Below the pieces are notes generated by a model, which did no database searches, was not told the DNA's origin, and saw only the letters and a program-made list of their open reading frames with translations. Below are positions 16,439-23,997 of a stretch of 32,342 nt of DNA, piece by piece (within the stretch, counting starts at the first letter, position 1; every line of letters begins with the position of its first letter). The DNA comes from an uncultured Alistipes sp. (GTDB lineage: Bacteria; Bacteroidota; Bacteroidia; Bacteroidales; Rikenellaceae). The stretch is taken from NCBI GenBank assembly GCA_947573795.1, contig CANPHE010000028.1:1-32342 (forward strand), given 5' to 3'. Both the position numbers and the translations under genes were made by a program.

Positions 16439-16904
16439 TGCGTTTGACCATCGTCAGGTAAGCGTCCAGCCGGTAGGCCGCGCGGGCTACGCCGCGGCGG
16501 ATGCCGTCCAGCCGGATCCATTGTCCGTACTGCGTCACCTCGATCTCGTCCTCGAAAAGCAGCAGCGCTTTGAGTGCGAACGTATCGGCGCGGAAGATCA
16601 TCTTCCCCTCCTCCTCGCGCAGCAGCGAAAAGCCTGCCGAACGCATGGCGTTGAGGATTTGTTCGCGGTGTTCCTCCATGTCGCCCTCGACCTGCCGCAC
16701 GACGAATCCGAAGCGGGGATAGAAGGCTGCCAGCAGGAGAATCGCCCCGAACATCTTCACGAAGCGCGTCGTGTGGAGCGCTGCGTAGAGCGTGTCGTCG
16801 AGCGACAGGGCCGAGGTCCCCGTGGCGATCATCAGCGCCATCAGTCCCGTACAAAGAACGCACAGGGCGACGAAATATTTTAGGGCTCGAACGAAGTATT
16901 TCAT
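16431..16904 (-). CDS. Small membrane protein of unknown function
   Basis: A 157-residue protein not matched to a named family. Two hydrophobic segments (about 10-30 and 50-68) are followed by a soluble C-terminal part (about 70-157) rich in charged residues (QVEGDMEEHREQILNAM, REEEGKMIFRAD) that looks like a compact alpha/beta domain. It lies 21 bases after ispH and overlaps the protease gene by 8 bases, so it belongs to the same transcription unit. It is probably a conserved Bacteroidales protein. Frame, spacing and codon use support a real gene; the function is not inferable. Confidence 0.75.
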   Translation of the reverse strand: MKYFVRALKYFVALCVLCTGLMALMIATGTSALSLDDTLYAALHTTRFVKMFGAILLLAAFYPRFGFVVRQVEGDMEEHREQILNAMRSAGFSLLREEEGKMIFRADTFALKALLLFEDEIEVTQYGQWIRLDGIRRGVARAAYRLDAYLTMVKRNE

Positions 16905-16925
16905 AAAACGACGGTTTTAAGGTTC

Positions 16926-17792
16926 CTATGCGGAGAAGTCGCGGCCGATCGCGTCGGCGATCCGCTGCATGAGCCATTTGGGGGTCGACGTGGCGCCGCA
17001 AATGCCGACCGACTGCGCTCCGGCGAACCATTCGGCCCGCAGTTCGGAGGCCTCCTCGACGGTATGGGTCTGTGCATTGGCGCCCCGGCACACCTCGGAG
17101 AGGACTTTGCCGTTGGACGACTTGCGGCCGCAGACGAAAATCACCACGTCGAAGCGCCGGGCGAAATCCGCGAGATGCTGCTCGCGGTTCGAAACCCGGC
17201 GGCAGATCGTATCGTCGAGGGTGACGGCCGCGGGATCGCTCGCCCGGCGGCGCATCTCCTCGCCCAGACGTTCGAACAGGGCGATGCTCTGCGTCGTCTG
17301 CGAGAGGAAGTAGACGGGCCGTGCGAAGTCGATCGTATCGAGGTCTCCGGGGCCTTCGATGACGATCGTCGGAGCCTCGACCTGCCCCGCGAGCCCCACC
17401 ACTTCGGCGTGACCCCGCTTGCCGAGGATCACGACCTGGCCGCCGACGCGCCGCATCGCTTCGTGGGCGCGCACGACACGCCGTTGCAACCCCGCGACGA
17501 CGGGGCACGTGGCGTCGATCACCTCGATGCCCAGTTCGCGGGCCGCGCGATAGGTCGTGGGCGGCTCGCCGTGGGCCCGGATGAAAAGCCGGCAGCCGCT
17601 CAGCCGCGGCAGGTCGGCATGCGTGACGGTGCGCAGCCCCAGTTCCTCGAGCCGCTGCACCTCGATGCGGTTGTGGACGATATCGCCCAGCGAATAGACC
17701 GTACCGCCCTCGGCGAGGGCTTTTTCGGCCTCCGTGATCGCCCGGACTACGCCGAAGCAAAAACCCGATTTATCGTCGATTTCGATGTACAT
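16926..17792 (-). CDS. ispH: 4-hydroxy-3-methylbut-2-enyl diphosphate reductase
   Basis: A 288-residue iron-sulfur enzyme, last step of the MEP isoprenoid pathway, making IPP and DMAPP. The three cluster cysteines are Cys12 (GFCFGV), Cys96 (DATCPVV) and Cys197 (DTICRRV). Other conserved parts are HNRIEV, FIRAHGEP and the substrate-binding KSSNG near residues 225-229. Length is normal for the short single-domain form. The ATG at 17792 gives the standard N-terminus. It lies 52 bases after cmk; the cmk-ispH pairing is common in Bacteroidetes. Confidence 0.95.
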   Translation of the reverse strand: MYIEIDDKSGFCFGVVRAITEAEKALAEGGTVYSLGDIVHNRIEVQRLEELGLRTVTHADLPRLSGCRLFIRAHGEPPTTYRAARELGIEVIDATCPVVAGLQRRVVRAHEAMRRVGGQVVILGKRGHAEVVGLAGQVEAPTIVIEGPGDLDTIDFARPVYFLSQTTQSIALFERLGEEMRRRASDPAAVTLDDTICRRVSNREQHLADFARRFDVVIFVCGRKSSNGKVLSEVCRGANAQTHTVEEASELRAEWFAGAQSVGICGATSTPKWLMQRIADAIGRDFSA

Positions 17793-17844
17793 GCAAAATA
17801 CCGTGAGGTCGCCGGCCGAAGGCGGTCCGGAAAATCCGTATCGG

Positions 17845-18546
17845 CTACCGGTTGCTGCGGAGCCGGAATTCGCGCATCAGCCACTCCATCTGTTCGTCGA
17901 CGGTCATGTGGCTGTTGTCCAGTTCGACGGCATCGTCGGCCCGGCGCAGGGGCGAGACCGCACGGCTCATGTCGGCGGCGTCGCGCTCGCGGACGTTGCG
18001 TTCGATCTCCTCCAGCGTCACCCGCTCGCCCTTGGCCGTCAGTTCGTCGTAACGGCGGCGGGCACGGACCGCGGGGTCGGCCGTCATGAAGATTTTCAGC
18101 TCGGCATCGGGGAAGACCACCGTGCCGATGTCGCGTCCGTCCATTACCACGCCGCGGCGGCGTCCCATCTCCTGCTGCATGGCTACCAGCTTGCGACGCA
18201 CCTCGGGGATGGCGCTCACGGCGCTCACGCAGTTGCTCACCTCGATGGTGCGGATCTGGCCCTCGACCAGATCGCCGTTAACATAGATGTCGCTGGCGCC
18301 GCGCTCGGGGTTGAAGCGGAACGTGATGTCGATGCGGTCGAGCAGCCCGACGACGGCCTGCTCGTCGACGATGCCCGAGCGGATGGCGCCGTGCCTCAGG
18401 GCGTAGAGCGTCACGGCGCGGTACATGGCGCCCGTGTCGATGAAGATGTAACCCAGGCGTGCCGCGATGGCTTTGGCGAACGTGCTTTTACCGCACGACG
18501 AAAATCCGTCGACGGCGATTATGATTTTGGATTCAGTGTCCGACAT
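17845..18546 (-). CDS. cmk: Cytidylate kinase
   Basis: A 233-residue kinase that phosphorylates CMP and dCMP using ATP. The P-loop GFSSCGKS lies at 14-21, followed by DTGAMYRAVT near 38-47 and the GRDIGTVVFPDA motif near 137-148; the CMP-specific insert lies between them. The ATG at 18546 (MSDTESK) is chosen; an in-frame ATG at 18561 would add five residues and increase overlap with the upstream gene. With the chosen start the overlap with the LysE-type gene is 14 bases. Confidence 0.94.
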   Translation of the reverse strand: MSDTESKIIIAVDGFSSCGKSTFAKAIAARLGYIFIDTGAMYRAVTLYALRHGAIRSGIVDEQAVVGLLDRIDITFRFNPERGASDIYVNGDLVEGQIRTIEVSNCVSAVSAIPEVRRKLVAMQQEMGRRRGVVMDGRDIGTVVFPDAELKIFMTADPAVRARRRYDELTAKGERVTLEEIERNVRERDAADMSRAVSPLRRADDAVELDNSHMTVDEQMEWLMREFRLRSNR

Positions 18547-19216
18547 TGGGGAATATATCAAAAAAGGTGGAAAGTATCGTGTAAATACCCAAAATGCCGA
18601 TCAGCAGTCCGGCGACGTGGTTGATCGTCAGCATATGGCGGGGCCGGAAGCGGCGGCGGAACAGGTTGAGCACGCAGGCCAGCAGCGTCCACCAGGCGAA
18701 TGACCCGCCGAAGAACCCGGCGATGGTGCACACAGCGCGCAGCAGTCCTCCGAATCCGGCCTCCGTCATGTCGACGTTCGAAATCTTGAAGACGGCGAAG
18801 AAAGCCAGGATATAGGGGACGACCATGATGAAATTGGCGATCGTGAGTCCGAAGATCGAGGCGAAATCCTGCCAGAGCGACGTTTTGCCCGCACGGTTGC
18901 GACGGATCTGCGGAACGGGGTTCTGCGAGAAGATATAGACGCCGACGATCACCACGAAGATGCCGCCCAGGACCCGCAACAGCGTGTTGTACTGCTCGAT
19001 CTGCGTCTGGAGCATCGAGTAGAAGAACAGCGCGGCCATGGCCATGAACGTGTCGGCGCACGCGACGCCGAGCCCCGAAACGATGCCCGAACGACGGCTC
19101 TTCGAGAGCGTGCGTTGGATGCACAGCACCGCTACGGGTCCGACCGTGATCGAGGCGGCCACACCTACGCAGATGCCGCGGAACAGCACTTCCAGTATTT
19201 CGAAGGGCATACTCAC
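18533..19216 (-). CDS. LysE/RhtB family exporter
   Basis: A 227-residue inner-membrane protein with about six hydrophobic segments and the LysE-type N-terminal pattern GICVGVAASITVGPVAVLCIQRTL (written over residues 14-37). LysE proteins export amino acids or small amphipathic solutes by proton antiport; the substrate of this copy is not known. It is the first gene of the ten-gene minus-strand run and has a promoter box 23 bases upstream. Start 19216 (MSMPFE) and 19210 (MPFE) are both possible. Confidence 0.85.
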   Translation of the reverse strand: MSMPFEILEVLFRGICVGVAASITVGPVAVLCIQRTLSKSRRSGIVSGLGVACADTFMAMAALFFYSMLQTQIEQYNTLLRVLGGIFVVIVGVYIFSQNPVPQIRRNRAGKTSLWQDFASIFGLTIANFIMVVPYILAFFAVFKISNVDMTEAGFGGLLRAVCTIAGFFGGSFAWWTLLACVLNLFRRRFRPRHMLTINHVAGLLIGILGIYTILSTFFDIFPNVGH

Positions 19217-19238
19217 CGTTTATGCGATTTTTAGACAG

Positions 19239-19246
19239 CAAAGATA
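19239..19246 (-). promoter_or_regulatory. Promoter -7 box for the lysE-to-yidD unit
   Basis: On the minus strand TATCTTTG fits TAnnTTTG and predicts a leader of about 17 bases. No good -33 TTTG is seen. The rest of the 241-base gap to the BtuB-like gene holds a 7-bp hairpin CCCGGCT/AGCCGGG (19414-19429) without a T-run, a poor terminator candidate. Confidence 0.55.
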
Positions 19247-19457
19247 ATAAACTTCCCCGATATATGCCTTAATATGGTAGGTCGGCTGCAAAATTTCTGC
19301 GGGCGGACCCGGTTCCGAGACGGCGCGTTTCGGCAGGCTGCGATCCTCGGAAGCGCGCAGACGCAGCTTGCGATATTCGCTTCCGCAGATTGCCTTCCAC
19401 ACGGCAAACACGCCCCGGCTTTAGCCGGGCAGCCGCCGAAGCCGACCGACCTTCCGG

Positions 19458-21542
19458 CTATTCGCCGTTCGCCTTGGAACCTTTCCCCCACTTCGGCTTG
19501 ATGCCGAGGAAGATTTCGAAATGGATGCCGGGCATGGGGTGCGACAACACCGAGAGATACTCCTCGTCGAAAAGGTTTTCGACGCTGCCTTTGAGCGAAA
19601 GGTCGGCCCAGCGCAGCGAAACGCCCTTTTCGAGGGTCAGGTTGTTCATGTAGTAGGGCGGCAGATAACCCGTGAGCGAGCGGCTTTCGTTCGACATCGT
19701 ATTTCGGTGGCTGTAATGGCACCATTTGTAAAGCAGGCTCCAGCTTCCGTAGGAGAGCCGTCCCGCGAGCGTGGCCGAACATTCGGGAACGTAGGGCAGC
19801 TGCCGGCCCACGGAGCGGTCGGCGGGGCTCATCGGGTCGCCTTCGTTGACCGAACGGGTCCACGAGAAGCAGCCGTCGAGGCCCAGACGCCAGGCGCGGC
19901 CCAGCCGGCGGTCGAACGACGCCTGCACCTCGACCCCATAGGCGTGCACCTCCCGGACGTTGCGCGGGGAGAAGAACCCTTTGGTCGTCGGCAGCCACAG
20001 AATCCAGTCGTCGATATGCTGGTCGAACCATGCGGCCGATCCCGAAAGCGTCCAGCGCTCGTCGCACCCGCAGCGGAACGAGAGGCCCCCTTCGTAGGAG
20101 AAACCGCTCTCGCTGCGCAGGTCGGGATTGCCGCCCGGCTTGAAATAGAGGTCGTTGAGCGTCGGGAAGCGGTAATTGCGCGACAGGGAGGCCTTCGCCG
20201 TAAGCTGCCCCCGCTTCGAAAGCACATAATCGGCGAAGAACGCCGGAATGAGGGGCGAGCGCTCCGTGCCGAAAAGCTCCTCGCGCAGAACGAGCGATAG
20301 ACCCAAACGGTCGGTCGGGCGCCACCGCGCGGTGAGGGCGGCCGAGAGCTCGGCCCGGCGTTCGTCGTACTCCACGCGGGCCGCCTCGCCCGACTGGGTG
20401 AGGATCGTGCGGTCGGCGCTGTGCACCCGGTGCTGGTGCAGGGCCACGCTTCCCGTCAGCAGCCAGGCCCGCGAGGGGGCGTATTCGCCTTCGACCTCCC
20501 CGTAGAAGGTCTCCGTGCGGCTGCGCGAACGGATCATGGGTTCCAGCGTGCCGTTGCCCTTGTCGGCGCTGTAATCGTAACGGAGGCGCGAGTGGACGTA
20601 GCCGGCCCGTGCGGCGACTTTCCACCGCTCGCGCGTATGTTCCCACGCGAGGACGCCGCGCAAGGTCCTCTCCCGCTGCCGGTTCTCGAAATCCGTAGGA
20701 TCGCTGTATTCGGTCGTCAGGGCCGCCAGCTCGCGGTCCGAATCCAACCACCAGGCACTCAGTGAGAGACGGTCGCCGCCCCGGGTGCGGTAGCCGACCT
20801 CTTGCAGGACGTGCAGGTCGCGGTAGGCGCCGCTGCGGTTGCGCTCCCGGGGGTAGTACTGCCCGACGATGCGGTGCTCGTCGTCGTAGATGTTCTCCTT
20901 GCGGTCGCGGTTGACGTAGGGGTAGTCGTTGGGCGAGGAGCTGAGCACCGCGCGCGTCGAGACCTGCCAACGCTCGTCGCCGTAGGTGAAGCGGGCGAAT
21001 TCGTCGAAGGTGCGGAACGACCCGATGCCCTGGACGTATTGCACGCCGAAGCCCCGCCGATCGTTCGTCGCCGTGCGCAGCCGGATGGCGCCGCCCAGAC
21101 CGCCGCCCGTGTCGGTGACCGACGAGGTGCCGTGCAGCAGCGTCGCGCGGTCGATGAAGTAGGCCGGGATCAGCGAAAAATCGGTCATGCCCAGCATCGG
21201 CGAGTTGATGCGCATGCCGTTCCATGTCACCTGCGTATGCGAAGGCGACGTGCCGCGGAACGAGACCGTCGAGAGCGTGGCGCGGCCGTGGCTTTTCACG
21301 AAGAGGGGCGAGGAGAAGGTCAGCACGTCGGCCATCGAGAGGGCGATATTCTCGCGCAGGACGAGGGTGTCGATCTGCGTGCGGCGGATGCCGATCTCCT
21401 TGAGGGGCCGCACCCCGTCGATGCGCACCTCGCGAATGTCGATCCGCTCGCCCGACCACCCTTCGGGCAGGACGACGGCCGGCTGTTGGGCGCGCACGCT
21501 GCCGAGCGACAGCAGCAACAGAAGCGGTATTCGGAGTTTCAT
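19458..21542 (-). CDS. TonB-dependent outer-membrane receptor, probably for cobalamin
   Basis: A 694-residue protein with a signal peptide (LLLLLSLGSVRAQ, cleavage near residue 19). A plug domain follows at about 50-170 (DVLTFSSPLFVKSHGRATL, TVSFRGTSPSHTQVTWNGM), then a beta-barrel ending in the typical outer-membrane C-terminal region with GSVENLFDEEYLS and a final FLGIKPKW segment. There is no SusC-type carboxypeptidase-like N-terminal extension, so it is a classic BtuB-like receptor. The substrate is inferred from context: it is 11 bases downstream of a BtuG-like lipoprotein gene, and both follow a cobalamin riboswitch. Transport would depend on TonB/ExbBD. Calling it btuB is reasonable, but direct evidence is lacking. 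Confidence 0.88.
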   Translation of the reverse strand: MKLRIPLLLLLSLGSVRAQQPAVVLPEGWSGERIDIREVRIDGVRPLKEIGIRRTQIDTLVLRENIALSMADVLTFSSPLFVKSHGRATLSTVSFRGTSPSHTQVTWNGMRINSPMLGMTDFSLIPAYFIDRATLLHGTSSVTDTGGGLGGAIRLRTATNDRRGFGVQYVQGIGSFRTFDEFARFTYGDERWQVSTRAVLSSSPNDYPYVNRDRKENIYDDEHRIVGQYYPRERNRSGAYRDLHVLQEVGYRTRGGDRLSLSAWWLDSDRELAALTTEYSDPTDFENRQRERTLRGVLAWEHTRERWKVAARAGYVHSRLRYDYSADKGNGTLEPMIRSRSRTETFYGEVEGEYAPSRAWLLTGSVALHQHRVHSADRTILTQSGEAARVEYDERRAELSAALTARWRPTDRLGLSLVLREELFGTERSPLIPAFFADYVLSKRGQLTAKASLSRNYRFPTLNDLYFKPGGNPDLRSESGFSYEGGLSFRCGCDERWTLSGSAAWFDQHIDDWILWLPTTKGFFSPRNVREVHAYGVEVQASFDRRLGRAWRLGLDGCFSWTRSVNEGDPMSPADRSVGRQLPYVPECSATLAGRLSYGSWSLLYKWCHYSHRNTMSNESRSLTGYLPPYYMNNLTLEKGVSLRWADLSLKGSVENLFDEEYLSVLSHPMPGIHFEIFLGIKPKWGKGSKANGE

Positions 21543-21553
21543 GGGCCGAGGGT

Positions 21554-22621
21554 TTATTTCCAGCAGAAGGCTGCCGGGGTGATGCCGACGTAGAAGCTGT
21601 CCAACAGTTCGCCGTCGGGCGAATAACGGTAGACGATGCCCTCCTGCTGGTAGTCGATGGCGTCGGCTACGTAAACCTCGCCGCTGCGGGGATCGACGCT
21701 CAGGCCGTAGTATTTCGTCTCGCGGCTGCGCAGCCACGGCTGTGCGGGGAGCTGCTCGGCATCGACATCCATCCGCCAGATATGTTCGTCGATCCAGTAG
21801 AGGGTGCAGCCTTCGCCGTCGAGTTGCAGTTCCGTGAGCGCGTCGCCCGTGCGGAAGCGGAATTCGAGCTCTATGGCGAACCGCTCGGGGTCGATGCGGT
21901 AGAGCCCCGGGGCCTCGTAGCCGTAGGGGCTGCCCGGATAGCCGCCGTCGGTGGCGGTCCACAGTTTGCCGTTGCGGTCCAAGACGAGCGACGTGGGCTG
22001 GATGCCGACGGTCAGTTCGGCGACGACGCGGTCGGTCCGGGTGTCGATCTTCAGCAGGCGGTTCTGGTAGGACCAGCAGTTGACGTAGACGTAGGGGCCC
22101 TGCTGCACCATCTGCTCGGTCGAACCGCTCTCCATCGTCATGCCGGGACATTCGATCTGACCCGTGACGGCGAAGCGCTGCGGGTCGACGATCAGGATGC
22201 GGTTGTCCCAGAGCTGGGTCACGTAGGCCTTGTCGTCCGAAATGAAATGGATGTAGCGCGGCGAGGTGAAACCCGTGATGCGGCCCCGTTCGCGCAGCGT
22301 CGCGGGATCGACGGCGAAGATCACCCGCGAGCGGTTCACTACGATCCATCCCAGGCCGCCGTGCAGGGTCATCGACTGGGCTACGTCGCCCAGTTTCATG
22401 GCATTGGAGCGGTAGAACAGTTCGTTTTCGACCGTGCGCGCCTCGGGGTCGTAGAACGAGAGCGTGGCGTTGCCGTATTGGAAATTGCCTTCGTTGAGGA
22501 TGAAGAGCCCGGGGGCGTCGAGATGCAGCGTCTCCGGTTCTCCGTATTCCCACTTCATGCAGGCGCAGAGTGCAAAGAGGCAGAATGCCCCAGCGAGGAT
22601 ATGTCGTGCGGTTCGCTTCAC
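21554..22621 (-). CDS. BtuG-like surface lipoprotein, beta-propeller, DUF5074/YncE type
   Basis: A 355-residue protein with a lipoprotein signal (probable lipidated Cys21 in LFALCAC). The mature part reads as repeated blades with D-P-x-R or D-P-x-T patterns (FAVDPATLRERG, LIVDPQRFAVTG, YRIDPERFAIELE, LSVDPRSGEVYVAD), i.e. a YncE-like beta-propeller. In Bacteroides, BtuG proteins of this kind sit on the cell surface, bind B12 very tightly and pass it to BtuB; the same gene pairing and an upstream cobalamin riboswitch support that role here. The start codon is GTG (22621). Leader between riboswitch and start is about 130 bases without an obvious terminator. Confidence 0.82.
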   Translation of the reverse strand: MKRTARHILAGAFCLFALCACMKWEYGEPETLHLDAPGLFILNEGNFQYGNATLSFYDPEARTVENELFYRSNAMKLGDVAQSMTLHGGLGWIVVNRSRVIFAVDPATLRERGRITGFTSPRYIHFISDDKAYVTQLWDNRILIVDPQRFAVTGQIECPGMTMESGSTEQMVQQGPYVYVNCWSYQNRLLKIDTRTDRVVAELTVGIQPTSLVLDRNGKLWTATDGGYPGSPYGYEAPGLYRIDPERFAIELEFRFRTGDALTELQLDGEGCTLYWIDEHIWRMDVDAEQLPAQPWLRSRETKYYGLSVDPRSGEVYVADAIDYQQEGIVYRYSPDGELLDSFYVGITPAAFCWK

Positions 22622-22752
22622 GGCGGTTCGTTGAATTTCGGAAAATCATACGTTGCGGAAATCGCTTCGGGATTCGTGCGTTCGGACGCTCGCTCCTCTT
22701 GCGGTTTTCCGCTCCGGAGGCCGTATTCCCGCAGCCGACCGGTCGTCGAAAC

Positions 22753-22941
22753 GCAGCGGCAGGTCTTCTGACTCGTTCCTCCCGTGCGCCTTCCCGGTCC
22801 TTTCGGGACCAGTGGCCTGAGATCGCACGGGCCTGTACGCCCTCGTCGGGCGGGAACTCACAGCAACGGGTATTGTCGCAGCTTTCCACTGCATTCCCTT
22901 TTCACTCGGCGGGACGTATTTCCGCCGGGAACCGCTACGGT
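22753..22941 (-). promoter_or_regulatory. Cobalamin riboswitch
   Basis: The minus strand carries the conserved blocks of the B12 riboswitch in order: AAAAGGGAAT, then GACAATACCCGTTGC, GCCACTGG, GGGAAGGCGC, and the box GAGTCAGAAGACCTGCC. It precedes the BtuG-like/BtuB-like pair and should lower their expression when cobalamin is plentiful. No strong terminator is seen between it and the GTG start, so control may act on translation. Confidence 0.95.
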
Positions 22942-22942
22942 G

Positions 22943-22950
22943 CAAAGATA
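22943..22950 (-). promoter_or_regulatory. Promoter -7 box of the cobalamin uptake unit
   Basis: TATCTTTG on the minus strand matches TAnnTTTG and places the transcript start at about 22936-22939, right at the 5' side of the riboswitch. A -33 TTTG at standard distance is not obvious. Confidence 0.65.
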
Positions 22951-22986
22951 ACGATTTAAAACGAAGAATCATCCCTCCAAGAGAGG

Positions 22987-23034
22987 GGTTTTATGGTCGT
23001 AAAGTGAAAAGTATTTTGCTACGGTCATAAAACC
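22987..23034. terminator. Long inverted repeat, possible bidirectional terminator
   Basis: GGTTTTATG (22987-22995) pairs with CATAAAACC (23026-23034), and the next six bases on each side also pair (two G:T), giving a 15-bp stem; inside, AAAA/TTTT forms a small terminal hairpin. It stands just upstream of the cobalamin unit promoter. Only short T-runs follow, so terminator is a tentative label. Confidence 0.45.
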
Positions 23035-23113
23035 TTTCGCCTTGGGTAGTCGGGCGGTTCGCCGCCGGCGGAGGCAGCCCGAGCCTTCGGGCGATCTGTC
23101 CGATAATTGCAAA

Positions 23114-23163
23114 TGCGGTCCATAGGACCGCGCAGTTCGTCGCCACCCCGGGCGGCGGACCGC
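23114..23163. repeat. Dispersed 50-base repeat, first of two copies
   Basis: It begins with the perfect hairpin GCGGTCC-ATA-GGACCGC (23115-23131) and continues GCAGTTCGTCGCCACC...GGCGGCGGAC. About 80 per cent of it recurs in the same orientation at 23998-24047. Confidence 0.6.
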
Positions 23164-23182
23164 AGTGCCCGCCCGCTGTTTT

Positions 23183-23240
23183 CTCCGTAACGATATACGA
23201 CCTTACGCCTTGTCGGTTTCTTGCCTGTCCGTTCGCTCAG
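23183..23240 (-). repeat. Dispersed intergenic repeat, copy G
   Basis: It shares about 40 of 50 bases with the stretch upstream of pheA (copy E), including the identical TAACGATATACGAC. Here the hairpin part of the family is missing or strongly changed. Confidence 0.5.
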
Positions 23241-23249
23241 GACGGTCGA

Positions 23250-23279
23250 ACGGACTGTGCCTGTGTTCCGTGCTTTTTT
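23250..23279 (+). terminator. Terminator resembling that of the downstream structured RNA
   Basis: ACGGA (23250-23254) and TCCGT (23667 minus 400, i.e. 23267-23271) enclose the loop CTGTGCCTGTGT and are followed by GC and six T. Loop and flanks match the terminator at 23555-23586, with the stem pair changed from A-T to G-C. Confidence 0.55.
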
Positions 23280-23332
23280 GCGGTTCGTCCGCGGCCGTCG
23301 CGAAATAACGATCGAAATTCGACCGCAAAGTC

Positions 23333-23362
23333 TTTTAATTCGAAAAAATTATCCTATCTTTG
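23333..23362 (+). promoter_or_regulatory. Promoter of the structured RNA
   Basis: TATCTTTG (23355-23362) matches TAnnTTTG exactly, with TTTT (23333-23336) 18 bases upstream in the place of the -33 TTTG. The region is AT-rich against a GC-rich background. Predicted transcript start is about 23367-23370. Confidence 0.7.
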
Positions 23363-23368
23363 TATCGG

Positions 23369-23586
23369 AATAATATAGTTAAAGGTCAAGACAAACCTTT
23401 ATACCGTTCACAAACTCGCGACTATTATAACATTATAATAGGTTTTGACTGGTGTAATATTTGTCTGAAACCTGTGCCTTGCCCCTGCACTCGGTGCAGG
23501 AGGCATGCACGGGCGTAAGGGCAGCTTACCAGTTAAGGCTCGCGAGGCCGGTGAACGGGGCTGTACCTGCGTCCCGTGCTTTTTTT
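23369..23586 (+). ncRNA. Candidate structured non-coding RNA, possibly 6S-like
   Basis: The stretch between a good promoter and a T-run (23580-23586) has nested pairing: P1 CCGTTCAC/GTGAACGG (23404-23411 with 23551-23558), P2 CTCGCG/CGCGAG (23415-23420 with 23541-23546), P3 GACTGGT/ACCAGTT (23447-23453 with 23528-23534), P4 CCTTGCC with GGC..AAGG, and an apical hairpin CCTGCAC/GTGCAGG (23484-23500). Side hairpins are AAAGGT/ACCTTT (23381-23400) and a perfect AT-only 9-bp one (23422-23441). The rod shape with an asymmetric central bulge, the length near 220 and the lack of a protein gene recall 6S RNA, but I cannot confirm the family. tmRNA, SRP and RNase P signatures are absent. P1 shares its 3' strand with the terminator stem. 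Confidence 0.6.
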
Positions 23587-23997
23587 ATGTTTCGGGCGCA
23601 ATGAAACGACGATGCACCAAACCGTTATGCGACCGATACGAACATACAAGGGTAAAGGGTTCACCACCTGCCGCGGTTCGAACCGCGGTTGCCGGACCCC
23701 TCGTCTGCGGGCGCATGCGGCGCGAGAAATATCCGGCGGTATCCGCAGTTCCATGTTTCGGGTTCCCAGGTTCCGCATCGGCTGTTTCTCGCTTTTCTTA
23801 CCGGTGCGGGACCACGAAGGTCGGTGGGCCTGCTATTGCGTCACCATCGCGCCTCGTACCGGTCTGAAATAAAATCCCGCGGGCGCGGGGCCCCTTGGAT
23901 ATCTTCATGACAAGGACTTTAGTTGCGTCACTATCTGCTCCGTGCCCGCTTTTTAACGTCATATCGCAGAAAAATCCGCTTTCGCGATTCGGAAAGT
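23587..23997. other. Non-coding stretch with a perfect 18-base palindrome
   Basis: No convincing gene is present: short open frames on both strands lack family similarity and normal composition. It contains the palindrome CCGCGGTTCGAACCGCGG (23671-23688) and two loosely similar blocks beginning TGCGTCAC (near 23834 and 23923). It could be the decayed remnant of genes or an RNA-rich spacer. Confidence 0.4.

Noticed and set aside
14882..16447. 521-residue plus-strand open frame
   Set aside because: Shadow of the S41 protease gene.
19220..19411. 63-residue minus-strand open frame starting MFAVWKAICGS between the BtuB-like and LysE-type genes
   Set aside because: It has codon-like composition but runs into the lysE promoter, lacks a promoter of its own and matches no family I know. 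Could be a decayed gene end.
23671..23688. TTCGAA palindrome resembling a tRNA T-arm
   Set aside because: No acceptor stem, D-arm or anticodon arm can be placed around it on either strand.
23505..23867. 120-residue plus-strand open frame starting inside the structured RNA
   Set aside because: Begins within the paired RNA region, runs across its terminator, and has no coherent protein features.
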